Shown: one piece after another, positions 1 to 11,009 of the stretch
Numbering within the stretch: the first letter of the stretch is position 1
Layout: the number at the start of each line of letters is the position of its first letter
Origin: Asterionellopsis glacialis
Taxonomy: Eukaryota > Bacillariophyta > Plagiogrammaphyceae > Rhaphoneidales > Asterionellopsidaceae
Assembly (NCBI GenBank): GCA_014885115.2
Contig: WKLE02006692.1
Coordinates: forward strand, 1 to 49,178
Direction: 5' to 3'
DNA length: 49,178 nt
The notes under the pieces: generated by a model
What the model was told of the DNA's origin: nothing
Seen by the model: the letters and a program-made list of their open reading frames with translations, nothing else
Database searches by the model: none
Position numbers and translations under genes: made by a program

Positions 1-971
1 TCTCAGTGAAATTATTTTCCACTGCTAAAGATAAAATTGTAGATCGTGGTGTCATTGATGAGGAAGGAATCTAGGCTATATCATTTTATGTGTGGATTCC
101 AAAAAAAATCCACCCACTTGAGGTATTTGACGCGATTTCCTGTTCAACGGAGCTAGGTCGCAGTCTTAAGTAGGACTACGGTAGTTTCGCTAGACAAGTC
201 CCAAGCATTGTTTGTACAGTAAAACAAAAGATTTGTCGATTCGTGAATGGTATCATCGGCCAGAAAACAATACGGCAACGAGAACCCCAGGGTTCTTGTT
301 GCTGTATTGTTGAGAAAAAAATTAATGTGACGAGAAACCATCCGCCAAAAAAACGGCTCATGCTGGCTGGCGGTGCGCTGTCGGCGAAAAAATCTTCCCC
401 CCCCCCGAGGGGGACGGGGGGCACCTGCCCCCTGGGGGATAAGCATCCCAAACACAGGGAACGATCGAAGATCTCGATGGCTGGGCAAACTTGAAAACAC
501 CACAGATCGAGCACAACGTGATTGCGGTAGTGTCAATACGGCAACGAGAACCCTGGTAGGACAGAAAAAATTAATGTGACGAGAAACCATCCGCCAAAAA
601 AACTGAAATCGCGTATACGCCGCAGAACCTAGACCGATAAGAGTCTCAGTTAATAGGGAATCGAATGACTGCTTAGGGCTTGGTTGGCCGATGTACAATC
701 ATAAAAATGGCAACCTAGATTCAGTGCATATTACCATTTTTAAGATTCCAGAGCAAGAGATAATAAAAACTTTGGCAGTGAAGTTTGTGTTTCTGAACCT
801 TCTAGTAATAATAACTTGTTCATTATTAGTTCCCGCTCCTTGCGTAAAGTAGTTTTGTAAAGCGAAAAGATACAAATAACAAGTAATGTTGATTCCAGCA
901 AGAATAAAGAATATCATGTTTCCTCTATGACTTCTACAGTAAACAGGGTACCAGTGCCCAATATTATCTCT
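1..971. other. Intergenic region downstream of the SNF2 gene
   Basis: No convincing gene is seen. Open frames here are crossed by the repeat at 268-603 and have no recognisable domain. A GC-rich patch near 395-440 has runs of C and G facing each other and could fold into a hairpin or G-rich structure. The SNF2 gene on the minus strand ends at 972, so part of this stretch should be its 3' untranslated region. Confidence 0.5.
268..603. repeat. Composite repeat: imperfect palindrome plus a duplicated ~40-bp module
   Basis: Positions 268-309 form a 42-bp inverted repeat with two mismatches between the arms around a short centre. The left arm, starting CAATACGGCAACGAGAACCC, occurs again at 534-553. 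A second module of about 40 bp, containing TTAATGTGACGAGAAACC and ending in a run of A, follows both copies, at about 312-354 and 563-603. The second unit therefore looks like the first with its right palindrome arm deleted. This is seen directly. That it is a small non-autonomous element is inference. Confidence 0.6.
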
Positions 972-3900
972 TTAGACAAGAATATCTGCACTACTTTTAG
1001 TGAGGCTTCTATCATCCTTCGGAGCTGGAGAATGAAGGTATCTGTCAAATGTTTTCTTGAGCACTTTGTTGATTTCTTCCTTTTCTTCCTTGGCAGATTT
1101 CTTCTTGTCTCCAACGCTAGAAGCATTGCTATTGGTATCTGCAGATGATCCATTTTCTAGAATTGCCGCGTTCATCTTCGCCTTTCTTTCCTGCATTTCA
1201 TAAATATCGGCATCCACAGTTTTTTCTGTGATCATCTTGATCACTGTGACAGGTTTTTTCTGTCCAATACGGTGACAACGATCCTCAGCCTGTAGACAAG
1301 TTCGAAAGCCAAAGTTAAGATCGCACAACTTGAAATTGGTGGGTATACAAACGAATGTGAAGAAAAAAATTTTGCTTACCTGGATATCGTTGAAAGGATT
1401 AAAATCCAAATCATGTAGGATACATGTATCCGCAGCTGTGAGGTTGATTCCTATGAGGCGAATTTGCAACCAAAGCACAACAAGAATTTAGAAAAAAGGG
1501 AAAAGTATGATACAAACCGAAACATTCCATGAAACAAAGACTTCTGTGGATTATGAGCCACCTTCGCACGTACCCATTCCTCCAGCTCTGGTCGACAAAA
1601 GAAAAACTGGAATTGATGCATCTTCGTTGAATTCATCAATCAACTTTTGACGCTCCGAGATTACTGTCTGGCCATCTAATCTCAAATACTTAAGATCTAA
1701 ATGGCCAAGAAGACATCCAAGCAAGTCCAAACAACGAGTCCATTGGGAGAAAATCAGTACTCTATGACCTTTTTGGAGTAGGTCAGGCAAAAGAGTTGAA
1801 AGACGTTTGCATTTCGGAGAACAAAACAAATCCTCTTCCTTTAGTGTATATCGGGAGAGAGCTTCTGCACGAAGTGGATTTTCGTCGATAAGCTCTAGGG
1901 CTGCACAATGAACATCAAAGTCACTGAAACCTTCCAACTCTTTCTGTACAAGTTTTACCGTGCATGTTTCATGACGTCCAAAGTAACCAGCTTGATAAAG
2001 ATGTTTTGCAAGGTGTTCAATAGCCTCTGGCGACTTGTGGCGTGTTCGTAATAGCAAGGGGTGATTTGCTGCTTTTCGAAGCGCAGTGAAAAGATGCTGT
2101 TCGGCTGAAGCAGATTTGTCTTCCCGGCGTTGCATATGAGAGGCGACAATAGAATCGTACACATTCCGAGTACTCTCGTCGAATGGTACCCATTCCACCC
2201 TTCTTGTCTGTATGATAGTTGAGAAGACAGCGATGAAGAAATAGGATAACGTTAGCAAATCATCCAAAAATAAGGTAACAGAACAATGATCAAAAACTGA
2301 AAGCATAGACAAAGCAGCAATTACCTTTGGTGGCATAAGTTGACTAAGAACATCAGCCTTACGACGTCTCAACACAAAGGGTGCAAACAAATGTTTTAAC
2401 TTTGTGTATGCAGCCTCGCTGCCAGCCTCGCTTCCATTGCTCTCAATATTTACAAAGTGTTGCAACATACTTTCACCACCGTGATCTTCCTTGTTGTTGT
2501 CATCAAAGTCACCTTCACCGCTACTCGAAGACCGAGAAAAGAGTGGCATAAGGAAACAAAGGAGTGACATGAGCTCCTTTGGTGAATTCTGAACAGGTGT
2601 ACCTATGGAAGGAGGGAAGAGAGATAAAGGACAAAAATAAAGATGTGATAAGACAGGTTTTCCAAAACAAAAATGAATTCGTTGTAAGCTCAAGTCATAT
2701 TGCTCATCGTGTCTCTTTTCTGTCGTCGTCTATACGTACCTGTCAAGAGCAGACGATGGGATGTTTTAAATTTGTTCAAATTACGATATCTCATTCCTCT
2801 GGCACTTTTCAAGCAATGTGCTTCATCTATAACCATATAATCAAAATGAAATTTCCGTAAAAAGGATCTATCTGTAGCTTTCTCACTACTAAAGTAAGAA
2901 AATGTTGTTAATACAACATCTAACGGTAATGGTTGTCGCTGTTTCTTGCTTCTCATACGACCTCCTGCTCCCCGTCCTGATGTTGCAGCGGCAGCAGCAG
3001 TAGGTAATGATAATCTTAATTGTTCTTGTATTTCTTCACGTTCCTTCATCGTTCCATGATACTTGACAACAATCATATCAGGACAAAACTTTTCAAATTC
3101 ACGTTGCCAATTAGATAATACAGATGCTGGAACAATTACAATGTGAGGACGACGATGAGTAGTATTGGTGGTGGTATGTGTGCTGCTCTTCCTACCACTG
3201 TTGGAAGGAATTGAGGTTGAATTGTCATCATGGTCGTCGTCGTCTTGCAGAAGGTTAACAACGCTGTCATCATCTTCATCATCAATATTCTTGTTTTCAT
3301 CAATATCACTGTCAACGATAGACACAGGTGATTGACTAGTAGCATTGGAAGTTATCATGGACTTATTTTTATTGACATCATCCTTCATGGCAAGAATAGC
3401 AGGATCGTGACGGTGTTTTAACCATGCTAAGAAGGCAATCGTTTGTACAGTTTTCCCCAATCCCATTTCATCTGCCAACACACCATTCACGTTCATGTTA
3501 CTATTTGGTTTTTTCTTTGATCCTTCTACTTGACATTTCATTCCATGTAATAATGCTAACCAATTTACACCAATCAATTGATAATCACCCAATTTGACAT
3601 TTGGTAAAATTCGTTTCATAACATCTTGAGATATCCAGGATGATGACGGCGACGATTTGGATTTGGTATCTTCTGTAGTTGTAGTACCTTCTGAAGAAGA
3701 CGACGATGAATCATTCTTCTTCTTGGTGGATGATGGTGGTAAAAATTCATGTATAGCTAATGCACCATTCAAAATCATTCCTGTACTAGCCTTTTTACCA
3801 CCATCTACTTGTGACCATTCTGCCATTGTATTTAATACTTGTGCACTTAGTTGATTCGCTGCATGTAACACTGATTTAGCCTCACGTGCATCTTCTTCCT

Positions 3901-5590
3901 CATAATCATCTACTTCAGCATCATCCTCTTCTTCTTCCTCCTCCTCCTGCTCTTGCATCATATGATCCGAATCATCGTCTAAATATACAATTTTATTCTT
4001 CTTTTTCGTTTTATCGTTCATCTTCTTGTTGTTGTTGTTGTTTTCAATAACACTGTCATCCTCACTATCCTCAAGAATATTTCGTTTCGTAGACGTTCCA
4101 CTACCACCATTAGCGTTACTATTACCACTTTCCATTAAACTTTCCGACATGGCCAAGGCCATGGCAAAATTTTCATCATCACTTGTATCACCATCATCGC
4201 TTTCAAAAGATTTGTTCTTTTTCTTCTTTGCTTTTAATTTTTTATTTTTTGGTGTAGGAGTATCTTGTAAGAATACACCATCATCTTCACTATCATCATC
4301 AAAAACTGCTAAATTAGGCCGTTTCATGGTAGTAGCAGTGGTAGAAGCAGTTTTGTTATTGCTACTAGCATTTGAGTGTTTAGTATTGGCCATGGCACTA
4401 CCAGCACGACGACTTGACTGCATAGGAAAATCACCATCATAATTGTCGTCATCATCATCGTCGTCATCAAGAAAAAAGTTTTTTTTGTCCTTCTTGTTCT
4501 TGTTTTGCGATTGTTGTACGCTGCTACTTGCACTTGTACTAGTTGGTTTTGAAGATTTTGAATTACTGGAAAAGAAACGTGATACTGTCGATGATGCTTG
4601 ATTCGTAGTAGATGAGGTATTTAATTTTTTTGTATCATTCTTGTTCTTGATATTGCTATTGTTGGGACGTTGGGACAAGGAGGAGGATAGTTCTAAAATT
4701 TCTAATTCATCATCATCATCATCATCACTGCTTGATAGATCTTTAGGTTTCCATTTCGTTTCTTCTTCAAATTCTTCGTCATCATCATCGTCAGAGGAAA
4801 GAGCAAGATTGACGGTATTGGTAGCTGCTCGAGTGGGACGCTTTTTCCTATTGTTGGATGCTGTTGTACTGTCGGTATTGGAAATATTTTTCAAATGCTT
4901 ACGTTTATCCATAGGTTTACTTGTTCGACGTTGAGGAAGCTTTTTGGACGATAAAAGGGGGGCATCGTCTTCACTACTGTTACTACTAGATTCACTACCA
5001 TGGTCGTAATCAGGATTGCGTTTCATGTTGCGTTGGTTGTTGGTATTCTTGTTGCGTTTTTGAATGGTTTTTTTCCTTGCTTTATTTCGAGTAGAGGATG
5101 AACGAGGTTCATCGTCATCATCGTCGTCGTCATCTACAATCAAAGCTTCATCTTCAGAAGAAGATAGTTGTTCTTCGGATACATCTTCATCGTCATCTAC
5201 TACAAAGTCATCGATGGAATTATCATCATCGTCGTCAAATTCATCACTACTATAATTCTTTGTTTTCTTTTTCGACTGAGTTGCTTTTCTTCCCCTTGCT
5301 GTTGCTGTTCTAGTTGGGGTTGGTTTTGCTTTTTTTCTAGATTGCGATTTTTTGGTACTTTTCCAGGACGATCTTGAATTTGATCTTCCAGCACCAGCAC
5401 TACCGCCTGAACGTCGTCGTTGTTTCCAAGCTTCTCTGGCTTTCGATCGATCACGTTGAATAGCTACATCATCACGTCCACGTTTCTTAGTTGCCATCCA
5501 ACCACCAGAGCCACCATTACTACTAGTTTCCTTTTTTATGGTGGTAGTCAAATTGTTGGAAAGTGCAAACTTGGCAAATGGATTTGACAT
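972..5590 (-). CDS. SNF2-family chromatin-remodelling ATPase, SMARCAD1/Fun30-like
   Basis: Five exons: 5590-2740, 2602-2325, 2207-1574, 1450-1380 and 1289-972, giving about 1383 residues in one frame. The first ATG with a good context is at 5590; a further in-frame ATG upstream would add only 24 residues. Residues 1 to about 640 are low-complexity, with alternating basic and Asp/Ser runs, as expected of a nuclear disordered tail. The ATPase core follows: Walker A DEMGLGKT near residue 707, DEAH near 921, TGTPVQNSPKELMSLL across intron 1, LRRRKADVL, and the C-terminal lobe with YLRLDGQT, STRAGGMGINLTAAD and RCHRIGQ. The NSPKELMSLLCFLMP stretch resembles Fun30/SMARCAD1 more than ISWI or CHD. 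Such enzymes slide or evict nucleosomes or histone dimers at repair sites and heterochromatin. About 80 acidic, low-complexity residues are inserted between motifs I and Ia. No CUE domain is obvious. Confidence 0.93.
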
Positions 5591-6512
5591 GTTGCGTTTT
5601 GGTTTGGTTTGGTTTGTCTCTCGTGCGTGTTGGGGCAACGAAACACAAAACAAACAACACAAATTAAAGAAACACCAAGCGACTAAAGAGAGTCTATTTT
5701 AATAGCAAACTTCTTTTTGTTTGTTTTCCCGTCTCGTCCGTGCCCTAACCCAGGTGTTGGTTGTAATGTGGGTTTGTGGTCTCTTCCTTCTCTTGTGGAG
5801 TGGCGAAACGAGGAAGGAAAACCAACAAATAAAAAAGACAGCACCACCCACCACCACGCACACGGAGGGAAATGACAAGGAAAATTGGCGCGACCCGAAA
5901 TTCTTTTTTTTTCCTGTGTTGTTTTCTTGGCATGGCGACAAAGGACAGACATAATTTCAAAATACCAATTTTACATCATGAAGGTTCATGTTAGAACCTC
6001 ATTGACAGATTTTTTTTGGTAGATAATAAAATAATAGGACTACTCACCTGTGTACCTGATAGTATAAGACTACTGTAGCACGGATACAAATAACAATAAA
6101 AATTTTAGAGATGACCAAATCAGTGGCAGACATCGAGAGGAAAAACCAAAGAGTCCATTCTGCTGATCATATTACTACACACTAACTGCAGTTTAGATAT
6201 CGTACAATTATTCTGGTGGGAAGAGTCTTCGAACATTTCCACAAAAAGGATGATACTGTCAGTAATTTTCGAAAAAAAACATACACGGTAAGTCCCTTTC
6301 AGCAATCGCTTGTGTTGTGATTGATGTAACCGAAAAGTGTGTATGTACAGTAAAGAGAGAAACAGAGTTCCGACCCCAAAAACAAAACAAGAATACATGA
6401 TACATAAACTAGAACGAAAACAAACAAGTCGTCTTGTGGAGTAATAATAATCGGGCTCATCAAGAAGAAGTCAATCGTATTAATAATTGGGATCATCAAG
6501 ACGAAATCAATC
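5591..6512. promoter_or_regulatory. Divergent intergenic region (SNF2 / glycosyltransferase)
   Basis: About 920 bases separate two divergently transcribed genes, so both promoters should lie here. The open frames around 5683-5960 are purine/pyrimidine-biased and show no domain. No clear TATA box or operator is recognisable. Confidence 0.4.
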
Positions 6513-7493
6513 ATGATTCTTCCTAAAGGCGTCATTTGCCAACCACAAAAAAGTAAAATGACAAAACGCCAACTTCGTAAATTATCATTATGTCTCGTAG
6601 CAGTTTGTATGGCTGTGGGTATCTTTGATAATACAACAAGAATGGCTCATCATAATACTAATCACCAAGAAGAAGAAGAAGAATCAATACGAACAAGGCC
6701 ATCGTCGTTGATTTCTCGATTCCTCAAATTTGCAACTACCGGTAGTAATAATACATCCATGCCAACACAGATACATTACTACAGCATCCCTGATAGTAAT
6801 GGGAAACTTCCACCCTTGTCTTTTCAACGAAAGCCTAAACCTGGTAAACTCATTGATCGAATATATTATATTAATTTATCGACAAATATAAATCGAAATG
6901 CGTTTGAAAGAACAAGATTACGAAGACAGCATGTACCCTACGAACGGATTGAGGGTCAAAGAGGAAAGGAAGATATATGTGGACCCAACTATCATCCAAA
7001 ACGCTGTGTGGGTGTGTCAGGATTGACACTCACCAATTTACATATTTTGCAACATAAGAACCTTACGGGTATATCATTGATCCTAGAAGATGATTATGAA
7101 TTGCTTCACATGATAGATATGGAAAATGACTTTTTAAAATACATTCCAAATGATTGGGATGTTGTTCGGATTGATTGTTGGAAGACAAAAAAGCAAGAAT
7201 GGACCAAGGATCTAGTAGATATTGTCCATTCGAATCCATATGTTTACAAATTAAAAGGCAAGGGTACTTTTTTTGGTGGTACACATGCTATGATTTGGAG
7301 AGAATCGAGTGTTCCAAAGTTATACAATGTATGGTCTCAAAAACCTTTCAATACAGGAATTGATGTTCGTCTAAATACAAACAGATTAAACAGTTACTGT
7401 CTTAATCGTCCAGGGGACTACGGTGCCTTCAGTGAGAAGCTAAGGAAAAAAACTGACATTCCAAAATCAAAATACACAGACCAGTCTCGATAA
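6513..7493 (+). CDS. GT25-like glycosyltransferase, type II membrane protein
   Basis: A single-exon frame of 326 residues. The start at 6513 is the outermost ATG. A second ATG at 6558, preceded by GTAAA, places the protein just before a hydrophobic stretch (LSLCLVAVCMAVGIF) and may be the true start; either gives a signal-anchor that would hold the enzyme in the Golgi or ER lumen. A disordered stem follows. The catalytic part starts near residue 110 with IDRIYYINLSTNINR and continues with GVSGLTLTNLHIL and LILEDDYELL, the pattern of family 25 (collagen or lipo-oligosaccharide galactosyltransferase) proteins, where the acidic pair binds metal and sugar nucleotide. FFGGTHAMIW matches the later acceptor region. 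Donor and acceptor cannot be read from the sequence. A fold of this family is likely, the exact activity unknown. Confidence 0.8.
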   Translation: MILPKGVICQPQKSKMTKRQLRKLSLCLVAVCMAVGIFDNTTRMAHHNTNHQEEEEESIRTRPSSLISRFLKFATTGSNNTSMPTQIHYYSIPDSNGKLPPLSFQRKPKPGKLIDRIYYINLSTNINRNAFERTRLRRQHVPYERIEGQRGKEDICGPNYHPKRCVGVSGLTLTNLHILQHKNLTGISLILEDDYELLHMIDMENDFLKYIPNDWDVVRIDCWKTKKQEWTKDLVDIVHSNPYVYKLKGKGTFFGGTHAMIWRESSVPKLYNVWSQKPFNTGIDVRLNTNRLNSYCLNRPGDYGAFSEKLRKKTDIPKSKYTDQSR

Positions 7494-7795
7494 GGACGGA
7501 GTGGTGGTAAAGCAAATATAACATTTAATCATAGCATTCTTGATTTTTTTTATGAAAAAGTTAAATCTTGTCCAATGTTCTACTTTCACAGGTACTCTAG
7601 TGCTTCTTGCATTCATAGAAAAGGATTTCCAGCTGGGAGCTTTTTCCATAAATTGACTTGAAGAAATCCAAAATACCGAAGACCATTGAGATTTGATTTA
7701 TACTTTTATGAACCCGTTTATCAATATATATATATCTTCCGTGAATAGTCCGTGGCAGACTAATAAGTGTTTCAATAGTAGTGTGAACTTTGGTG
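7494..7795. other. Convergent intergenic region
   Basis: The glycosyltransferase (+) and the VWA-Cache gene (-) end towards each other here. It is A/T-rich and contains no gene that can be supported. It probably carries both 3' ends. Confidence 0.5.
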
Positions 7796-10037
7796 TTAAA
7801 ATTTATCCTCCATAGGAGCGGAAGCATCAAAGTTTGGATTCATCCGGGGTGGTGATACTGGAGGGACTTGAACTATAGTTGCCGATGCAATTGGAATATG
7901 AGACTTACCTTGTTTATGTACTACAGTATTCCCGGGAGTAGACGCCCCGGAAGTGTTAGGACGTCTTTGGCGACGAACCACTATTATGATGATAGCCAAC
8001 ACTACACCTATAGCCACAGATAATCCAACTATAATACCAATACTGCTGCTGCTGCTGCCACCACCGTCACATACTTCTGAGGCTTTCGTTTCACCAACCA
8101 GACAACATGCCCGTTCCTGTGAATACAACGATGCAAGCAAAACCAAGCTTACATGAGAAAAATTTAATAAAGAAAAAAACGAAAAATATTCTGTTGTTTC
8201 TTTCTTCACGTACTTCGTATGACATGTATAACTCATCGGTATTGGCCCATAGATCTGTGGGATAATCAGAAATAGTTGTACACTTTTCTGGCTCTATAGT
8301 CACAAAATCAAATCCAGAACAGTTGTTTGAACACATTGCCGCATTGCCAGCGGTCCCCCGATGACGATACGATTCCAGCTCGCATTCTGTTAGTGAGTCT
8401 AGAGATGGACACTTTGCCGTCGATTGACGAACGACTCTATCCAATGCATTCATGTTACCTTTGTCCGCGCCTAGAGCTATATCAATGGCTGCCAGACGAA
8501 AGTCTAGACCAACTACACCCAAAAACAAATGAGGGTCCTTATCCCTGTCGTAAACTGGTGCTGAAACTGTTGTTCCTGTTGATACTCCATCTGCATACAA
8601 ATATGGTTCTACCCAAGCTGTAAAGTTTTCGTTTTTGTCATTTCCAAGACCTAGAGCAAACAATTGGTAATAGCTTGTTAAACTATCGATGATTTCAGAC
8701 TCGTCTTCTAGCTTGGACCATACACCAAATTTCACAGCACAACTCAGCTCGTAAGGAAGTCTATCTGCCTCCTCTCCAGATATACTGTAGGTAAAGAGAA
8801 AGACAGAATGGCCTGTCATTTCTTCCATTGTAGTTATGCCATCTGTTATAAAGCTGATAACACTTCCCTCATCGATACCATCATATCTTGGCGTCATCTT
8901 ACCATCGGTTAAGAATAGAATTGCAGAATTGCAGTCTACGTGTAATTCTTTTTTGAACGTTTCTTCAAAAATTTGAAATGTTTTGTCGAAGGCCTCATAG
9001 ATATTGGTTGCACCATCGGCATATAACAAATCAATCATTCGTAGCAATTCTTTTTTGTTCTCTTCCGTGACAACGTACATCTGGTTGCCATTCTTAGCTA
9101 TAGGTTGTGAAGCATATGTAGAAAATGGGACAATGGCTGTTCAAAAAGCACAGAATGAGATAGAACATTATACATGTTATAGTGAATATATTTATGTAGA
9201 TGGAACTTACCGATGCGGTCACCCACATCTAGAGTTTGTATGACTCTTTTTGCAGCTTCCTTCAGTATCTCTATTCTCCCGTAGTTTCCCATCGAACCAC
9301 TTACATCGAGGACCATCAAGATATTCTTGGGGCCAGAACTTGCTGCGATGTACCACGGGCGTCTACGGGGATCAAATGTACCACATGTGACTGTTCGATA
9401 GGCTGGATAGATACGAAAGAGACCATTGTGTGCTCCATAGTATACGGGCGGAGTCTCCAAACCAAAGTTATCCCAATATCCTTTTTCACTATTGTGCTTA
9501 TTCATAAACCATTCATCCAGTTTCTGCGAAAAGCAAACCGTTTCAACAACCTACAATGTACAGTAAAGGTGGAGGAGAAGGATATACAACAAAGGTTATT
9601 ATTAGGAAAAGAAATGAAATATATACTGTGTGAAGTTGCCGTTCATTACTACAACAAATTCTCACCTCTGGATCAGTAGGGTTTGCATGGGTACCATCTG
9701 CAATATCTTGTGGCAAGGATACTCGACTGATAGAGTAATCCCATAGACGAGAACAAGTAATGTCATCGCCACATTTTTTGTCTCCTAGCTGTTCACCTCC
9801 TGGACATACTTGATTCGGAAACGATGAAACACATTCGTGATAATTGTTCTTGGAACATTCTTTCAAGGTATCTAAGCAACGATTTTTATAAAGTCTCTCA
9901 ACTTCACGAGCAAGCTCGATCACATCACCCTCAACTTTCTTAACTAGTTGTGAGAACTCGTACTCGCCAGCTTTGACAACCACAGCTTGAAATATGATAG
10001 GGAGAAGAATGTAAAGTAAGTTTTTCTTTGACACCAT
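7796..10037 (-). CDS. VWA and Cache domain type I membrane protein, alpha2delta-like
   Basis: Four exons: 10037-9666, 9523-9211, 9097-8214 and 8116-7796, giving 629 residues. The start at 10037 gives a signal peptide (residues 1 to about 22). Residues near 140-190 end in FDPRRRPWYIAASSGPKN, the linker that in calcium-channel alpha2delta subunits precedes the VWA domain. The VWA domain follows with an intact MIDAS motif DVSGSMG near residue 197 and FLTDG later. A Cache-like segment lies around FTAWVEPYLYADGVSTGTTVSAPVYD. A Cys-rich region leads to one transmembrane helix near 548-571 and a basic, Pro-rich cytosolic tail of about 55 residues. In animals alpha2delta proteins traffic and tune voltage-gated calcium channels and carry a GPI anchor; here a true membrane helix and tail are seen. 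The partner is unknown; a diatom calcium channel is a reasonable guess. Confidence 0.88.
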
Positions 10038-10519
10038 GGTCGATTGATTTGGTTTGGTTTGATTCTTGTTACTTCTTTTGTGACCAGTGAGTCAGGAACC
10101 GAACCCCAAATCTGAACAAGAAATTAAAAATTAATTTTGACAATCTCAAACTGTCTGTTGTGCCTGTTGTCTTGTGTATAAATTAGTATTGAGGAAATCT
10201 GCATCTGTTTGATGTCTTCGGTTTAAATTATTTAATCGTGTGTCCTGACACGTTGAAAAATGTAGCTTGTTTTTGATTCCCACAATAACTTCTCATCAAA
10301 CATATCGTAGTCGGCCAGCACCGTAGTCCTAATCTAATTTAAAAACATACAAGAAATCTCGAGTACCGTTTCCTGGGTTATTTGTTCAGCAATATTCTAC
10401 AAAAGAGTGAAAGCTGATGTCATCAAGAAAGAGTGAGAGCTGATATCATCATCATGGTAGGCCTGATTTTCCAAAACTGTTGTCAATCACCTGCAATGAC
10501 AATATATTATTTTCGTCTA
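10038..10519. promoter_or_regulatory. 5' region of the VWA-Cache gene
   Basis: Ordinary host-like sequence with normal CpG content up to about 10515, where CpG abruptly disappears. It should carry the promoter of the minus-strand gene starting at 10037. No specific element is recognised. Confidence 0.4.
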
Positions 10520-11009
10520 ATTACTTCAGCTCCAATACAAATACAAGGATTTTTCAATTATGTTAATGTAAAGCTATTTGTGAAGTGGGGTTAATGTTCT
10601 CTCATCCTGTCAAATGTTCTACATGTTGTTAGTAGAGTTATTGTTGTTGTGTTGTTTTGATCAATTAGTGGATCAATGTTGTCTTCTTTGATGGAATTTT
10701 CTTCTTGGGGTTCTTGTTAGTGATGTCAGCTTTGTGAACCAAATCTAACTGAGTTGATTGTGAAGGATTCTCTTCAGATTCCATATTTGTAGATTGGCTA
10801 AATAAAAATTCACCATCTGCAATTGAGTCAGCCTGACTATTCCCATAAGTACTTGAACAGAAAGCATAAACATTATCTTCTGATGCTTCCTCAGTTTGCT
10901 CAATACTGGATGTTGTTCTTTTTTTACCTCAGTCACTACTGGGACCTCTTTCAGTACTGAATTTACTGTAACTTGATTCTGATCCTTTTCTTCTGCATTT
11001 TTTGTTTTC

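Noticed and set aside
153..698. A 181-codon minus-strand frame
   Set aside because: It crosses both copies of the composite repeat and encodes the same peptide twice. The frame is a by-product of the repeat.
5683..5960. Overlapping frames on both strands upstream of the SNF2 gene
   Set aside because: Biased composition, no domain, and frames open on both strands at once. This looks like promoter DNA.
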